Positions 53,506-62,855 of a DNA stretch of 64,000 nt are shown here, piece after piece (position 1 is the first letter of the stretch; the number at the start of each line of letters is the position of its first letter). This DNA is from Paracoccus wurundjeri (GTDB lineage Bacteria > Pseudomonadota > Alphaproteobacteria > Rhodobacterales > Rhodobacteraceae): assembly GCF_030678915.1 (NCBI RefSeq), contig NZ_JAUUTZ010000011.1, positions 62,001 to 126,000 of the forward strand, in the 5' to 3' direction. The notes under the pieces are model-generated. The model saw only the letters and a list, made by a program, of their open reading frames with translations, did no database searches and was not told the DNA's origin. A program made the translations under genes and the position numbers.

Positions 53506-54654
53506 TCAGTTCAGGTAATCTTCCGGGTTCACACTGTTATAACCACGGCGGACCTCGAAATGCACCACGCCACTGCTGCCCGATGTACCCATCGCCTGAC
53601 CACTGCTGACTGAATCGCCCTTGGACACGCTGAGTTCGTCCAGACCGGTATAGACCGTCATCAGACCGTCATTGTGACGCACCACCACGATCGGCACGCC
53701 GCTTGTGTCGCGGGTAACGGCGGCGACTTGTCCCGCCCCGGCTGCCTTGACCGATGTGCCAGCGGGTGCGGAAATGTCGATTCCCTCATTCTTGCCCTTT
53801 TCATAGACCCGGATGATCGAGCCCGAGGCCGGCATGCTGAAGCGACCGTTGCCCGAGGCGCCCGTCCGCGTCGCACCCAGATCCGGTGTGTCGGTCGCAG
53901 GCCCCGGCTCCGAGGCGGGATCGGTCTTTTCGTCCGGCAGAGGGGCAGCCGCGGAAGGCGGGCGCGGGGTGGGGCTGCCGCTGCCCGGTGCGGTGGTCCC
54001 TGTTCCCGCAGCCGGGGCGGCCTGACCCTTGACTGGGATCATCAACCTTTGACCGACACGCAATTGCATGTTTGAAGGCAATCCGTTCCAGGACGCCAGA
54101 TCCTGCACATTGACCCCGTACTTGCGGGCGATCGACCATGCGGTTTCGCCAGAAGCAACCTGATGCTGCTGCGGTTGCTCGCCTTTGGGCGCGGCAGCCT
54201 GTTGTTCGCCTTCCATGCCCGGCACGTCCGGCTTGGCGATGCCCTGGCCCGCGAATGGATCGGACACTTGCCCGGTGCTGCTGATGATGCCGCCCTGAAC
54301 CTGTGTGCCGCCGGGAACGCTGCGCGGCAGGACCAGAACAGCGCCCTGCTGTAGGGTGGCGCTGGCAGGCAATGCGTTGTAGCGGGCCAGTTCCTCGGCG
54401 CCCAGCCCGATCCGCGACGCGACGCTGGCCGGTGTGTCGCCGGATCTGGCCACCACCACCTGATAATCGCGGAAAGTGATCAATCCGCGGCTGTCCGGTT
54501 GCGGGCGTGGCACGGCCTTGGCCGCAGCATCCGCCGTGCTCAACGCGCCGGGAACCCAACCACGCAGATCCGGATCAAAACCATTCGGACCGCAAGAGGA
54601 AAGCAGGGCAATTACCATAGATGTGCCCGCCAAACGCCTGAAATTTCTGCTCAT
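53506..54654 (-). CDS. nlpD: NlpD-like lipoprotein: LysM domains plus degenerate M23 (LytM) domain
   Basis: The 382-residue envelope protein has a lipoprotein signal, VIALLSSCG, with Cys at residue 21. Two LysM regions follow (VVARSGDTPASVASRIGLG near 68; HQVASGETAWSIARKYGVNV near 163), then a Pro/Thr/Gly linker and a C-terminal LytM domain (about 270-382). The first zinc-ligand position normally reads GxHxGID. Here it is KNEGIDI, so the His is lost, while HFEVRR is kept. It therefore probably activates amidases rather than cutting peptidoglycan. The gene follows surE and pcm, the classic order. Confidence 0.9.
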   Translation of the reverse strand: MSRNFRRLAGTSMVIALLSSCGPNGFDPDLRGWVPGALSTADAAAKAVPRPQPDSRGLITFRDYQVVVARSGDTPASVASRIGLGAEELARYNALPASATLQQGAVLVLPRSVPGGTQVQGGIISSTGQVSDPFAGQGIAKPDVPGMEGEQQAAAPKGEQPQQHQVASGETAWSIARKYGVNVQDLASWNGLPSNMQLRVGQRLMIPVKGQAAPAAGTGTTAPGSGSPTPRPPSAAAPLPDEKTDPASEPGPATDTPDLGATRTGASGNGRFSMPASGSIIRVYEKGKNEGIDISAPAGTSVKAAGAGQVAAVTRDTSGVPIVVVRHNDGLMTVYTGLDELSVSKGDSVSSGQAMGTSGSSGVVHFEVRRGYNSVNPEDYLN

Positions 54655-54690
54655 TCCAAAATCCTCAACCTGTATCTGCCCGAACGGGGG

Positions 54691-55359
54691 TCATGTTTGT
54701 CCCAACCCCTCGACCAGAGGCACGAACCGTACCTGCCGCAACTCGTCATAATCGAACCCGGTATCCGTCCGGGTCACGCGGATCAAGGTCTGAACTGCGT
54801 CCGATTGCCCGACAGGCACCACCATAATACCGCCGATCTTGAGCTGTGCCAATAATGGACCGGGGGGGTCCTCTGCCGCGGCGGTCACGAGAATGCGGTC
54901 GAAAGGGGATTGATCCGGCAACCCGCGAGAACCATCGGCAACCTGCGCGGTGATATTCGACAGACCCAGCTTCTGAAAAATCGCTTCGGATTCCTGCACC
55001 AGCCGGCGATGACGGTCGACAGTATAGACCCGGCGGCACAGCCCCGCCAGAACGGCGGCCTGATAGCCCGAGCCGGTCCCGACTTCCAGCACAGTATCGC
55101 GCGGGCGTGGGTTCAGTGCCTGAGTCATCAGGCCAACGACGGATGGCTGGCTGATCGTCTGACCGCAGGGGATGGGCAAAGGCGTGTCTTCATAGGCTCT
55201 GTCGGCGAATTGCCCGCGGATGAAAATCCCCCGGTCGATACGTTCCATCACGGAAAGGACACGCGGATCGGTTACCCCACGGGAGCGAAGCTGGAAAAGA
55301 AAGCGCATCTTGCGCTCGGCTGGCGAGTCATCTTGATCTGGAAGATCATCGTCGCTCAT
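54691..55359 (-). CDS. pcm: Protein-L-isoaspartate(D-aspartate) O-methyltransferase
   Basis: The 222-residue repair enzyme methylates isoaspartyl residues using SAM. The canonical [25 protein letters not shown] motif [16 protein letters not shown] and [12 protein letters not shown] are all present. The start is two bases after the surE stop, so they are coupled. The nlpD-like gene follows after 36 bp. Confidence 0.95.
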   Translation of the reverse strand: MSDDDLPDQDDSPAERKMRFLFQLRSRGVTDPRVLSVMERIDRGIFIRGQFADRAYEDTPLPIPCGQTISQPSVVGLMTQALNPRPRDTVLEVGTGSGYQAAVLAGLCRRVYTVDRHRRLVQESEAIFQKLGLSNITAQVADGSRGLPDQSPFDRILVTAAAEDPPGPLLAQLKIGGIMVVPVGQSDAVQTLIRVTRTDTGFDYDELRQVRFVPLVEGLGQT

Positions 55360-55361
55360 TG

Positions 55362-56180
55362 CTATCCGGTACCTCTGCTATCCACGAGATCCCGATCAAG
55401 CTTTCCGGCAAGGCTGGACAGCGAATCATGGCAGGTCAGATCGGCCCGCATCGGTGTAACAGAGATGTAACCCGCCATATTTACGGCGACATCGCTGCCT
55501 TCATTCGCCATCGCCTGCTGATCGCCGCCCTTGGCCCACATGAACCGTCTGCCGTTCGGGGCGCTGTATGGCTGTACTGAAAAGCGCGAATCCTTGCGCC
55601 TGCCTTGCGCGGCGACTCTGGTGCCCAATACCTCGGCGGCCGGGAGTGCGGGAAAATTGACATTGTAGAACAGGCAGTAATCGTCGTTCTGTGTCCAGTC
55701 GGCATGATCAAGCAGCCCGCGTATGATCGCCACGCCATGCCGGCGCGACGCTTCGAACGGGTCATCGAGCCCGGCTGTGCGCGGTCCCAGATATTGCGAC
55801 AGCGCAATTGCGGGCAGACCTTGCAGCGCGGCCTCCATCGCGCCGCCAATCGTGCCGGAATACATTGCGTTCTCGCCCGAGTTGTTGCCGCGATTCACGC
55901 CTGACAGGACCAGATCGGGCAGGGCATCGGCCATGACATCGGCAACGGCTGCCAGCACGCAATCGGCGGGGCTGCCTTCGGTTGCATAGCGCCGGTTATC
56001 CAGCCGGGCGACCATCGTCGGATGGGAATAGCTGATGCAATGTCCCACGCCGGATTGCTCGAATGCGGGGGCCACTGTCCAGACTTCGCCGGACGGGCCT
56101 GCAATTTCGGCGGCGATCTCTGACAGTACCGCCAGCCCCGGAGCGTTGATCCCGTCGTCATTGGTGATGAGGATGCGCAT
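55362..56180 (-). CDS. surE: 5'/3'-nucleotidase SurE
   Basis: The 272-residue metal-dependent phosphatase removes phosphate from nucleoside monophosphates. The N-terminal [12 protein letters not shown] carries the Asp-Asp metal ligands, and [21 protein letters not shown] is the second active-site segment. The ATG at 56180 gives the standard [10 protein letters not shown] start. An in-frame extension to 56195 is not conserved. It leads the surE-pcm-nlpD group. Confidence 0.96.
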   Translation of the reverse strand: MRILITNDDGINAPGLAVLSEIAAEIAGPSGEVWTVAPAFEQSGVGHCISYSHPTMVARLDNRRYATEGSPADCVLAAVADVMADALPDLVLSGVNRGNNSGENAMYSGTIGGAMEAALQGLPAIALSQYLGPRTAGLDDPFEASRRHGVAIIRGLLDHADWTQNDDYCLFYNVNFPALPAAEVLGTRVAAQGRRKDSRFSVQPYSAPNGRRFMWAKGGDQQAMANEGSDVAVNMAGYISVTPMRADLTCHDSLSSLAGKLDRDLVDSRGTG

Positions 56181-56339
56181 TGCGGTTCCGTTCACGCGCT
56201 TGTTGTTTCTTTTCCCTGCTTACCTGCGTGCAGGATGGGCTGCAACCCGTTGAGATTCCCTTGACGGCGATCCGCAAAGCCGTTTGACGCAGCGAATTTA
56301 CCGTTGCATCCTAGGATAACCTGACCGATAGCGCTCAAC

Positions 56340-57254
56340 ATGCAGATCTTTCTTCCCATCGCCGAGGTTTCGGTCAACGCTTTCACCCTTGTAGGACTTG
56401 GCGGTCTTGTCGGGCTGATGAGCGGGCTGTTCGGCGTGGGGGGCGGTTTTCTGATTACCCCGCTTCTGTTCTTTATCGGCATTCCTCCGGCGATTGCGGT
56501 GGCGACCGGCGCAAATCAGGTCGTCGCCTCCTCGGTTTCCGGCGTATTGGCGCATGTCAAACGCAAGACCGTGGATTTCCGGATGGGTGGTGTGCTGCTG
56601 GCGGGCGGCCTGATCGGCTCTTGGCTTGGGGTATGGGTGTTCAACCTGTTGCAATCGGTTGGGCAGGTCGATCTGGTGGTGCAGCTTTGCTATGTGGTGT
56701 TTCTGGGCCTGATCGGCATGATGATGCTGCAGGAAAGCATACGCGCCCTGCGCCGGTCGAAGAATGCCACCTATCGCCGACGGCTGCATCAGCACATGTG
56801 GGTGCATCGCTGGCCGGTCAAGATGAAATTCCGCGCGTCGGGCCTGTATATCAGCGTGTTTCCTCCGCTTCTGGTGGGGCTTGCAGTCGGGGTTCTGGCT
56901 GCGATCATGGGGGTCGGCGGCGGCTTCATCATGGTTCCCGCGATGATCTACCTGCTTGGGGTGCCGACCAAGGTCGTCGTCGGGACGTCGCTGTTCCAGA
57001 TCATCTTCGTAACCGCATTCACTACGGTGATGCACGCCGTCAGCTACAATACCGTGGATATCATGCTGGCGTTGCTGCTGATCGTGGGCGGCGTGATCGG
57101 CGCGCAGGTTGGCACGACCCTTGGCGCAAGACTCAGGGCCGAGCAATTGCGCATTCTTCTGGCGCTGCTGGTGCTGCTGGTCTGTGGCAAGCTGGCGCTT
57201 GATCTGGTTCTGCGTCCGGATGAACTCTACTCGATCACGTCGGGGATCGAGTGA
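56340..57254 (+). CDS. Sulfite exporter TauE/SafE family membrane protein
   Basis: The 304-residue inner-membrane protein has about eight hydrophobic segments in two TauE repeats: GLMSGLFGVGGGFLITPLL near residue 26 and AAIMGVGGGFIMVPAMIYLLG near 190, with the paired SVSGVLAHVKRKTVDFRMGG. The family exports sulfite, sulfoacetate or similar anions. Its stop overlaps the next ATG (TGATG). This pairing with a TIGR02186-type gene recurs in Rhodobacterales. The substrate is not identified. Confidence 0.92.
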   Translation: MQIFLPIAEVSVNAFTLVGLGGLVGLMSGLFGVGGGFLITPLLFFIGIPPAIAVATGANQVVASSVSGVLAHVKRKTVDFRMGGVLLAGGLIGSWLGVWVFNLLQSVGQVDLVVQLCYVVFLGLIGMMMLQESIRALRRSKNATYRRRLHQHMWVHRWPVKMKFRASGLYISVFPPLLVGLAVGVLAAIMGVGGGFIMVPAMIYLLGVPTKVVVGTSLFQIIFVTAFTTVMHAVSYNTVDIMLALLLIVGGVIGAQVGTTLGARLRAEQLRILLALLVLLVCGKLALDLVLRPDELYSITSGIE

Positions 57255-58123
57255 TGCGGCGTATCGCAGCATTCCTTCTGGCGCTTTCGTTTTGCGGTGC
57301 GACCAATGCGCAAAGCCCCGATACCGGCACTGGGCAGACCGAGGGCGAGGCCGTTCCCGTCTACCCGGTCACGGTATTTCCCCCCAGTCCCGAATCCGAA
57401 GACAAGGAACAGCGCAGGGAAAGGGTTGTGGCCGGTCTGTCGCAGGATTCGGTCGGAATCACCGCAAGATATGACCGGATGGATATCCTGATTTATGGTG
57501 CGATCAAGCGGGAGGCGCCGATACCTTCGGGTTCGCTGGATGTCATCGTCACGGTCGAGGCGCCGTCCCGCCCTTTGACGATCTGGCGGAAAGAGCGCAA
57601 GGCGGGGATCTGGATCAATTCCGAAAAGGTCGAGATCGGGGCCGCGCCCGGCTTCTATGCCGTCGCGAGTTCGGCGCCACTGGATGAAATCCTGCAACCG
57701 GATTGGGATCGTCGCTACCGGATCTCGCTGCCGCTGGCTCTCCGGGCCTATGCCGGTCAGATCGCGGTCAAGGATGCGGTTCCCTTTACCGAGGCGTTGA
57801 TCCGCATTCGCGAGAGTAACGGCCTGTATCGTCTGGACGAAGGCGCGGTCAAGCTGGTCGATCAGACCCTGTTTCGTGCGGATGTGCGATTGCCCGCGAA
57901 TCTGATCGAAGGCGACTATAAAACCCGCATCTTCCTGCTGCGTGACGGCAAGGTGATCGACGTCTATCGCGCCCCGATCGAGGTTCGTAAGGTCGGGTTG
58001 GAACGCTGGCTTTACCGCCTGGCATTCGATCAGCCGCTCGTTTACGGCCTGATGTCGCTGGCTGTCGCGGTGTTTGCGGGCTGGGGCGCCTCTGCCGCGT
58101 TCCGCAAGCTGCGCCGGGCGTGA
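57254..58123 (+). CDS. TIGR02186-type exported membrane-anchored protein of unknown function
   Basis: The 289-residue protein has a signal peptide (MRRIAAFLLALSFCGATNAQ). A periplasmic beta-rich body follows, with GAIKREAPIPSGSLDVIVTVEAPSRP and RKAGIWINSEKVEIGAAPGFYAV typical of the family, and then a C-terminal membrane helix (VYGLMSLAVAVFAGWGASAA, about 262-282). Translation is coupled to the TauE exporter. A role as accessory to that exporter is plausible but unproven. A GTG three bases upstream is an alternative start. Confidence 0.87.
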   Translation: MRRIAAFLLALSFCGATNAQSPDTGTGQTEGEAVPVYPVTVFPPSPESEDKEQRRERVVAGLSQDSVGITARYDRMDILIYGAIKREAPIPSGSLDVIVTVEAPSRPLTIWRKERKAGIWINSEKVEIGAAPGFYAVASSAPLDEILQPDWDRRYRISLPLALRAYAGQIAVKDAVPFTEALIRIRESNGLYRLDEGAVKLVDQTLFRADVRLPANLIEGDYKTRIFLLRDGKVIDVYRAPIEVRKVGLERWLYRLAFDQPLVYGLMSLAVAVFAGWGASAAFRKLRRA

Positions 58124-58143
58124 TGCGCAGCCCGAAAACGCAA

Positions 58144-58169
58144 CGGGCCCTGTGTTGCCACAGAGCCCG
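58144..58169. terminator. Bidirectional hairpin between convergent genes
   Basis: CGGGCCCTGTG pairs with CACAGAGCCCG over 11 positions with one mismatch and a TTGC loop. It lies 21 bp after the TIGR02186-type stop and before the convergent malyl-CoA lyase gene. Confidence 0.6.
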
Positions 58170-58225
58170 CGCCCTCCCACGTCGCGAACCGGCCCCCTCC
58201 ACAAGGCTAGTCCGCTTGTGATCGA

Positions 58226-59185
58226 TTATTTCCTCGCAATCAGTTCGGCCTGCCGCACGATCACCTCGGCCTGTCTGATCGAAGCTATATCGACCAGGCG
58301 GCCCTTGTAAACCGTTGCCCCTGCACCAGAGCGTTTGGCTTCTTCCATGGCGGCAAGGATTTCCCGCGCTTCGGTTACGGCGTCTTCCGTGGGCGAGAAG
58401 ACCTCGTTTGCCAGCGCGATCTGGCTGGGATGGATTGCCCATTTGCCGACCATGCCCAAAGTGGCCGAGCGTCGTGCCTGCGCCACGAAGCCCTCTTTGT
58501 CGCTGAAATCGCCGAAAGGACCATCAACCGGCAGCACGCCATGGGTCCGGCAGGCCGCGACGATATTCGCCTGAGCCCAGTGCCAGGGATCGGACCAGTA
58601 TTTCTGGCCCTCGCGATGCATGTAATAATTCTCTTGCGTTCCGCCGATTCCGGTTGTGGCCATGCCCATCGATGCCGCGAAATCCGCAGCACCAAGGCTG
58701 ACCGCCTGCAGGCGCGGCGAGGCAGCGGCGATTTCCTCGACATGTGAAATACCGGCTGCGCTTTCGATGATGACTTCGAAACCAAGGCGTTTTTCCCGCC
58801 CCTTGGCCCGCTCAATTGCGGTGACAAGCGCGTCAACGGCGTAGATATCCGAGGCATTTCCGACCTTTGGGATCATGATCAGGTCAAGCCGCTCGCTTGC
58901 CTGTTCCATCAGGTCGACCACATCGCGGTACCAGTAAGGCGTGTCCAGCCCGTTGATCCGCACCGAAAGCGTCTTGTCGCCCCAGTCGATATCGCCGATG
59001 GCCTGAATGGCCTGCTTGCGCGCGGTGTCCTTGTCATCGGGGGCAACTGAATCTTCCAGATCGATATTGATGACATCGGCTTCGGATTTGGCCATCTTCT
59101 CGAACAGCGCCGTGCGCGATCCCGGTCCGAACAATTGGCAGCGGTTCAGGCGGGCCGGAGCTGCGGGTTGGAGGCGAAAGCTCAT
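58226..59185 (-). CDS. mcl1: L-malyl-CoA/beta-methylmalyl-CoA lyase (CoA-ester lyase, CitE/HpcH fold)
   Basis: The 319-residue Mg-dependent lyase cleaves L-malyl-CoA to acetyl-CoA and glyoxylate and beta-methylmalyl-CoA to propionyl-CoA and glyoxylate, as in the ethylmalonyl-CoA pathway. The N-terminus NRCQLFGPGSRTALFEKMAKSEADVINIDLEDSVAPDDK, VEVIIESAAG-like FEVIIESAAG, LGAADFAASMGMATTGIGG and VGKWAIHPSQI match Rhodobacter Mcl1 in order and length. It stands alone, divergent from the aminotransferase gene. Confidence 0.93.
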   Translation of the reverse strand: MSFRLQPAAPARLNRCQLFGPGSRTALFEKMAKSEADVINIDLEDSVAPDDKDTARKQAIQAIGDIDWGDKTLSVRINGLDTPYWYRDVVDLMEQASERLDLIMIPKVGNASDIYAVDALVTAIERAKGREKRLGFEVIIESAAGISHVEEIAAASPRLQAVSLGAADFAASMGMATTGIGGTQENYYMHREGQKYWSDPWHWAQANIVAACRTHGVLPVDGPFGDFSDKEGFVAQARRSATLGMVGKWAIHPSQIALANEVFSPTEDAVTEAREILAAMEEAKRSGAGATVYKGRLVDIASIRQAEVIVRQAELIARK

Positions 59186-59361
59186 TACGAATCCTTGGTG
59201 CGTGACGAAACGATGTTGCGCTACCCTTTACCGCAGCCTATTCCGGGCAGCAAGCCGTCTTTGGGAAACCGTACTGGGAAAGGGTTAACGCGCCACGTCG
59301 CTTGACCCTGCCGCAGTTTCGGCGCAGGACCGGAACCACCAGCCGCAAGGGAGAGAAAGCG

Positions 59362-60222
59362 ATGACACGGACCGTATATGTAAATGGCGAATATCTGCCT
59401 GAAGATCAGGCCACAGTGTCGGTATTCGACCGTGGTTTCCTGATGGCCGATGCGGTTTACGAGGTTGTCAGCGTTCTGGACGGAAAATTGCTTGATTTCG
59501 CTGGGCATATGACGCGGCTGGCTCGTTCTCTGGATGCGCTGGCCATGACCAATCCGATGTCCGGGGATGAATATCTCGACGCGCATCGGCAGTTGATCGA
59601 ACGGAACGGGATCACCGACGGGTTGATCTATCTGCAAGTCACGCGGGGCAATCCGGGAGATCGCGATTTTGCCTATCCGCCCGAGGGAACTGCCCCTACC
59701 GTTGTCATGTTCACGCAATCCAAGCCGGGGCTGGCCGACAGCCCTGTGGCAAAAACCGGTTTGAAAATCATCAGTGTCGAGGATCTTCGCTGGGGACGGC
59801 GGGACATCAAGACGGTGCAGCTTCTTTACCCCTCGATGGCCAAGATGGAGGCCAAGGCACGAGGCGTGGACGATGCCTGGCTGACCGAGAACGGCACCGT
59901 GACCGAGGGCACTTCGAACAATGCCTATATCGTCAAGGGCGGCAAGATCATCACCCGCGAACTCAGCCACGATATCCTGCATGGGATCACCCGCGCCGCT
60001 GTTTTGCGTTTTGCCCACGAGGCGCAGATGCAGGTCGAGGAGCGCAGTTTTACCATCGCCGAGGCGCAGGAGGCCGATGAAGCCTTTATCACATCGGCCT
60101 CGTCATTCGTGATGCCGGTGGTCGAGATCGACGGCAAGCAGCTTGGCAAGGGTGAAGTCGGGCCGGTGGCCACGAGGCTACGCGAAATCTATCTTGAAGA
60201 AAGCCGCAAGTCGGCGGTCTGA
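59362..60222 (+). CDS. Class IV aminotransferase, D-amino-acid transaminase type
   Basis: The 286-residue PLP enzyme has VYVNGEYLPEDQATVSVFDRGFLMADAVYEV and then RRDIKTVQLLYPSMAKMEAKARG, which carries the PLP-binding Lys, and ENGTVTEGTSNNAYIV. These match D-alanine aminotransferases, which make D-glutamate or D-alanine for the cell wall, though branched-chain or aminodeoxychorismate specificity cannot be excluded. The ATG at 59362 follows AAGGGAGAGAAAG. The upstream in-frame extension from 59302 is not conserved. Confidence 0.88.
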   Translation: MTRTVYVNGEYLPEDQATVSVFDRGFLMADAVYEVVSVLDGKLLDFAGHMTRLARSLDALAMTNPMSGDEYLDAHRQLIERNGITDGLIYLQVTRGNPGDRDFAYPPEGTAPTVVMFTQSKPGLADSPVAKTGLKIISVEDLRWGRRDIKTVQLLYPSMAKMEAKARGVDDAWLTENGTVTEGTSNNAYIVKGGKIITRELSHDILHGITRAAVLRFAHEAQMQVEERSFTIAEAQEADEAFITSASSFVMPVVEIDGKQLGKGEVGPVATRLREIYLEESRKSAV

Positions 60223-60309
60223 CGCCCGGGGATTTTGCCCGGCACTTGTCCATTTCTGGGCCGACCCTATCTTTTACGGGAAGAATAGAGGCACAAGGAT
60301 GGAATATCG

Positions 60310-60630
60310 ATGAATGTCGAGCAACAGTTACTGATCGAACAGCGCGTGGCGAATGAAGGGAAATCCCAGATCGTCGCTTATCTGCTGTTGATCCTGCTAT
60401 GGGGTTTCGGTGTCCATCGCATGTATCTGGGCCGCTATGTCAGCGGGTTCCTGATGCTGGTGCTGTGGGGGCTGGGCTGGTTGACTGCGGCCATCCTGAT
60501 CGGCTGGATTCCGATCGGTTTCGTCTGCCTGTGGGCGATTCTCGATCTGTTCCTCATTCCCGGAATGATCCGCGAGGATAATGCCGTTATCCGGCAGAGA
60601 TTGCTTGCAGAAACCGGCTGGGAAAGATGA
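60310..60630 (+). CDS. TM2 domain membrane protein
   Basis: The 106-residue protein has two membrane helices (about residues 23-40 and 44-78) separated by the TM2 motif GFGVHRMYLGRYVSGFLMLVL, followed by AILDLFLIPGMI. The charged N- and C-termini face one side. TM2 proteins are widespread and of uncertain function. The gene stands alone between the aminotransferase and a 260-bp gap. Confidence 0.88.
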   Translation: MNVEQQLLIEQRVANEGKSQIVAYLLLILLWGFGVHRMYLGRYVSGFLMLVLWGLGWLTAAILIGWIPIGFVCLWAILDLFLIPGMIREDNAVIRQRLLAETGWER

Positions 60631-60803
60631 CGGGCGGGGCGGGAACCTGCCGTCCGTATCTTGGTGAATTGTCCTGAACGGGGGCTTGATCCGCCCTGTT
60701 TCAGGCTGATGGCAAATTCTTATAGCGCGTTGCAGCTTGTTGGATTCGGATAACCGCATTTCTTCTTTGCGGAAATACCTCGGGGTTGCCGGTTGGTGCG
60801 CCA

Positions 60804-60840
60804 CTGGTTCGAGAACCAGCCGGCGACGGGGCAGCGCCCC
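60804..60840. other. Hairpin-rich intergenic region between TM2 gene and SDR gene
   Basis: Within the 260-bp gap (60631-60890) two hairpins are visible: CTGGTT-CGAG-AACCAG at 60804-60819 and GGGGC-AGC-GCCCC at 60828-60840. The genes are convergent, so these may act as terminators. No gene or T-run is visible. Confidence 0.4.
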
Positions 60841-60890
60841 CGGCCATCGCGGGACGCAATCGCCCTGAAGCCGGATGACCGCAACCCGCT

Positions 60891-61670
60891 TTAAATCGAG
60901 ACGTTCAACGCGCCGCCGTCAAGCAGGATGTTCTGGCCGATGATGAACCGGGCATGCTGGCTGCACAGAAAAGCGCAGGTTGCGCCGAAATCCTCGGGCT
61001 GACCATATTCGCCGGTCGGGATGCCCGCTTGCCGCTTGATGCGCGCCTCTTCCAGACTGATGCCGTTCTTTTGGGCAACACCCTGATCCAGCGAGTCGGC
61101 ACGTGCGGTCGCATGGATGCCCGGCAGGATATTGTTGACGCAAACGCCTTTGCCGGCCACCTGCCGCGACATTCCGGCGACAAAACCCGTCAGACCCGAC
61201 CGTGCCGTGTTGGACAAGCCCAATACCGATATGGGGGAGCGTACCGATTGCGAGGTGATATTCACCACCCGCCCCCATCCACGCTCCATCATGCCGGGGA
61301 CAAGCGCCTGCATCAGGGCAATCGCAGAAAGCATATTCGCATCGATGGCCTTGATGAAATCGTCGCGGCTCCAGTCCGTCCAGACGCCCGGAGGCGGCCC
61401 GCCCGCGTTATTGACCAGAATATCGGCCTGACCGACAGCCTTCAGCACATCGGCGCGGCCCTTTTCGGTGGTGATATCCGCTGCGACAGCTGTGACCTGC
61501 ACCCCGAATTTATCGGCAATCTCGGCTGCGGTTCTGGTGATATCCGCCTCGGTCCGGCTGTTGATCACCAGATCGACACCCGCTTCGGCCAGCGCCTCGG
61601 CGCAGGCGCGGCCAAGACCTTTCGATGCGGCGCAGACCAGCCCGCGCTTGCCTTTGATTCCCAGATCCAT
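60891..61670 (-). CDS. SDR family protein with atypical active site
   Basis: The 259-residue protein has an SDR fold: CAASKGLGRACAEAL replaces the usual TGxxxGIG loop, NNAGGPPPG and ITSQSVRSPISVLGLSNTAR follow, and it ends with LLDGGALNVSI. At the position of the catalytic Tyr-x-x-x-Lys the sequence is Ser-Asn-Thr-Ala-Arg, so both Tyr and Lys are missing. This pattern occurs in a distinct SDR subgroup often labelled 3-oxoacyl-ACP reductase, and its true reaction is unclear. The start at 61670 has GGAGGACAGG before it. It lies 53 bp after rpe on the same strand. Confidence 0.85.
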   Translation of the reverse strand: MDLGIKGKRGLVCAASKGLGRACAEALAEAGVDLVINSRTEADITRTAAEIADKFGVQVTAVAADITTEKGRADVLKAVGQADILVNNAGGPPPGVWTDWSRDDFIKAIDANMLSAIALMQALVPGMMERGWGRVVNITSQSVRSPISVLGLSNTARSGLTGFVAGMSRQVAGKGVCVNNILPGIHATARADSLDQGVAQKNGISLEEARIKRQAGIPTGEYGQPEDFGATCAFLCSQHARFIIGQNILLDGGALNVSI

Positions 61671-61723
61671 CCTGTCCTCCTGTTTTCGGTCGCGGCAAGA
61701 TAAGCGCCTGTCGGGCGGGAAAG

Positions 61724-62410
61724 TCAAATCGCCTGGGCTGCCTCGCGGATGGAGCGGATATTATCGCCGTAGATGCCCGTCTGATCGACCGAGCCGCCCT
61801 TGAACACGGCAGAGCCCGCCACCAGAACATCGGCCCCTGCTTTGGCGACAAGGGGTGCGGTTTTCGGATCGACGCCGCCATCCACCTGAATATGGATCGG
61901 GCGGTCGCCGATCATGCCACGCAGGCGGGCGATCTTGTCAAGTTGGCTATGGATGAATTTCTGGCCGCCAAAGCCGGGATTTACCGTCATCACCAGAACC
62001 ATGTCGCAAAGGCTTAGCAGATATTCGACGGCTTCGACCGGAGTTCCGGGGTTCAATGCGATCCCGGCCTGTTTTCCGGTTGCCTTGATCGCCTGAAGGG
62101 TCCGGTGCGGATGTGGACCTGCCTCGACATGGGCGGTGATCATGTCGGCGCCGGCTTCGGCATAGGCCTCGATATAGGCGTCCACCGGTGCGATCATCAG
62201 ATGCACATCCATGAAGGTCGTTACATGCGGCCGGAACGCCTTCACTGCCGGAGGGCCGAAGGTCAGGTTCGGCACGAAATGTCCGTCCATAACATCGATA
62301 TGAACCCAATCCGCGCCCTCGGCCTCGATCGCGCGGATCTCGCGCCCGAAATCCGCGAAATCCGCCGACAGGATCGACGGCGCGATCTTGATGTTGCGAT
62401 CGAAGCTCAT
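61724..62410 (-). CDS. rpe: Ribulose-phosphate 3-epimerase
   Basis: The 228-residue TIM-barrel enzyme interconverts ribulose-5-phosphate and xylulose-5-phosphate in the pentose phosphate and Calvin pathways. [50 protein letters not shown] and [30 protein letters not shown] carry the metal ligands and catalytic Asp pair. Length is typical. The SDR gene follows. Confidence 0.96.
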   Translation of the reverse strand: MSFDRNIKIAPSILSADFADFGREIRAIEAEGADWVHIDVMDGHFVPNLTFGPPAVKAFRPHVTTFMDVHLMIAPVDAYIEAYAEAGADMITAHVEAGPHPHRTLQAIKATGKQAGIALNPGTPVEAVEYLLSLCDMVLVMTVNPGFGGQKFIHSQLDKIARLRGMIGDRPIHIQVDGGVDPKTAPLVAKAGADVLVAGSAVFKGGSVDQTGIYGDNIRSIREAAQAI

Positions 62411-62513
62411 GGTATATCCTTTCTGCGAATGATGCCGGCGCTGCTGTTAACGGTTATGAACGAACGCAGCGGCAGGTCAACCGCAACACAAGGATGAGCC
62501 CCGGTCGCAGAAA

Positions 62514-62855
62514 TCAGAAACAGAGAATTTCGGCCTCGGCTTCGGCGCGGCGAAGCTTGGCGACGGTTTCGGTCATCTGCGGCATGCCCTTGAACATCGA
62601 TGCCCTTTCGCCAGTGGTCTGGCGCATGCGCAGCACGGTTTCGGCACTGACATAATCGTCATAGGGCAGGACCGATGCGATCTGATCTATCGCGCAAGAG
62701 CAGCGATCCAGCAGGTCGCGGTTCTCGCCATTGGTCGCCATGCAGGTAAAGACATATTCGGCGCGGGCATTGGTGGGATAGTCGTTCACGGCCTGCGTCC
62801 AGCCGGCTGAAGAAACCAGCGTCAGAGCAATTGCGATCGGGAGGGTGAATTTCAT
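62514..62855 (-). CDS. Small exported Cys-containing protein of unknown function
   Basis: The 113-residue protein has a signal peptide (MKFTLPIAIALTLVSSAGWTQA) and a mature part with four Cys: EYVFTCMATNG, LDRCSCAIDQI and the C-terminal EILCF. The pattern resembles small periplasmic proteins I associate with PQQ-dependent alcohol-oxidation (methylotrophy) clusters, but this is recollection only. The ATG overlaps the stop of the upstream exported protein (ATGA). Confidence 0.7.
   Translation of the reverse strand: MKFTLPIAIALTLVSSAGWTQAVNDYPTNARAEYVFTCMATNGENRDLLDRCSCAIDQIASVLPYDDYVSAETVLRMRQTTGERASMFKGMPQMTETVAKLRRAEAEAEILCF

Noticed and set aside
56298..57272. 324-codon minus-strand frame rich in His, Gln and Arg
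   Set aside because: It is antisense to the TauE/SafE exporter, whose membrane segments and GVGGGF repeats are unmistakable.
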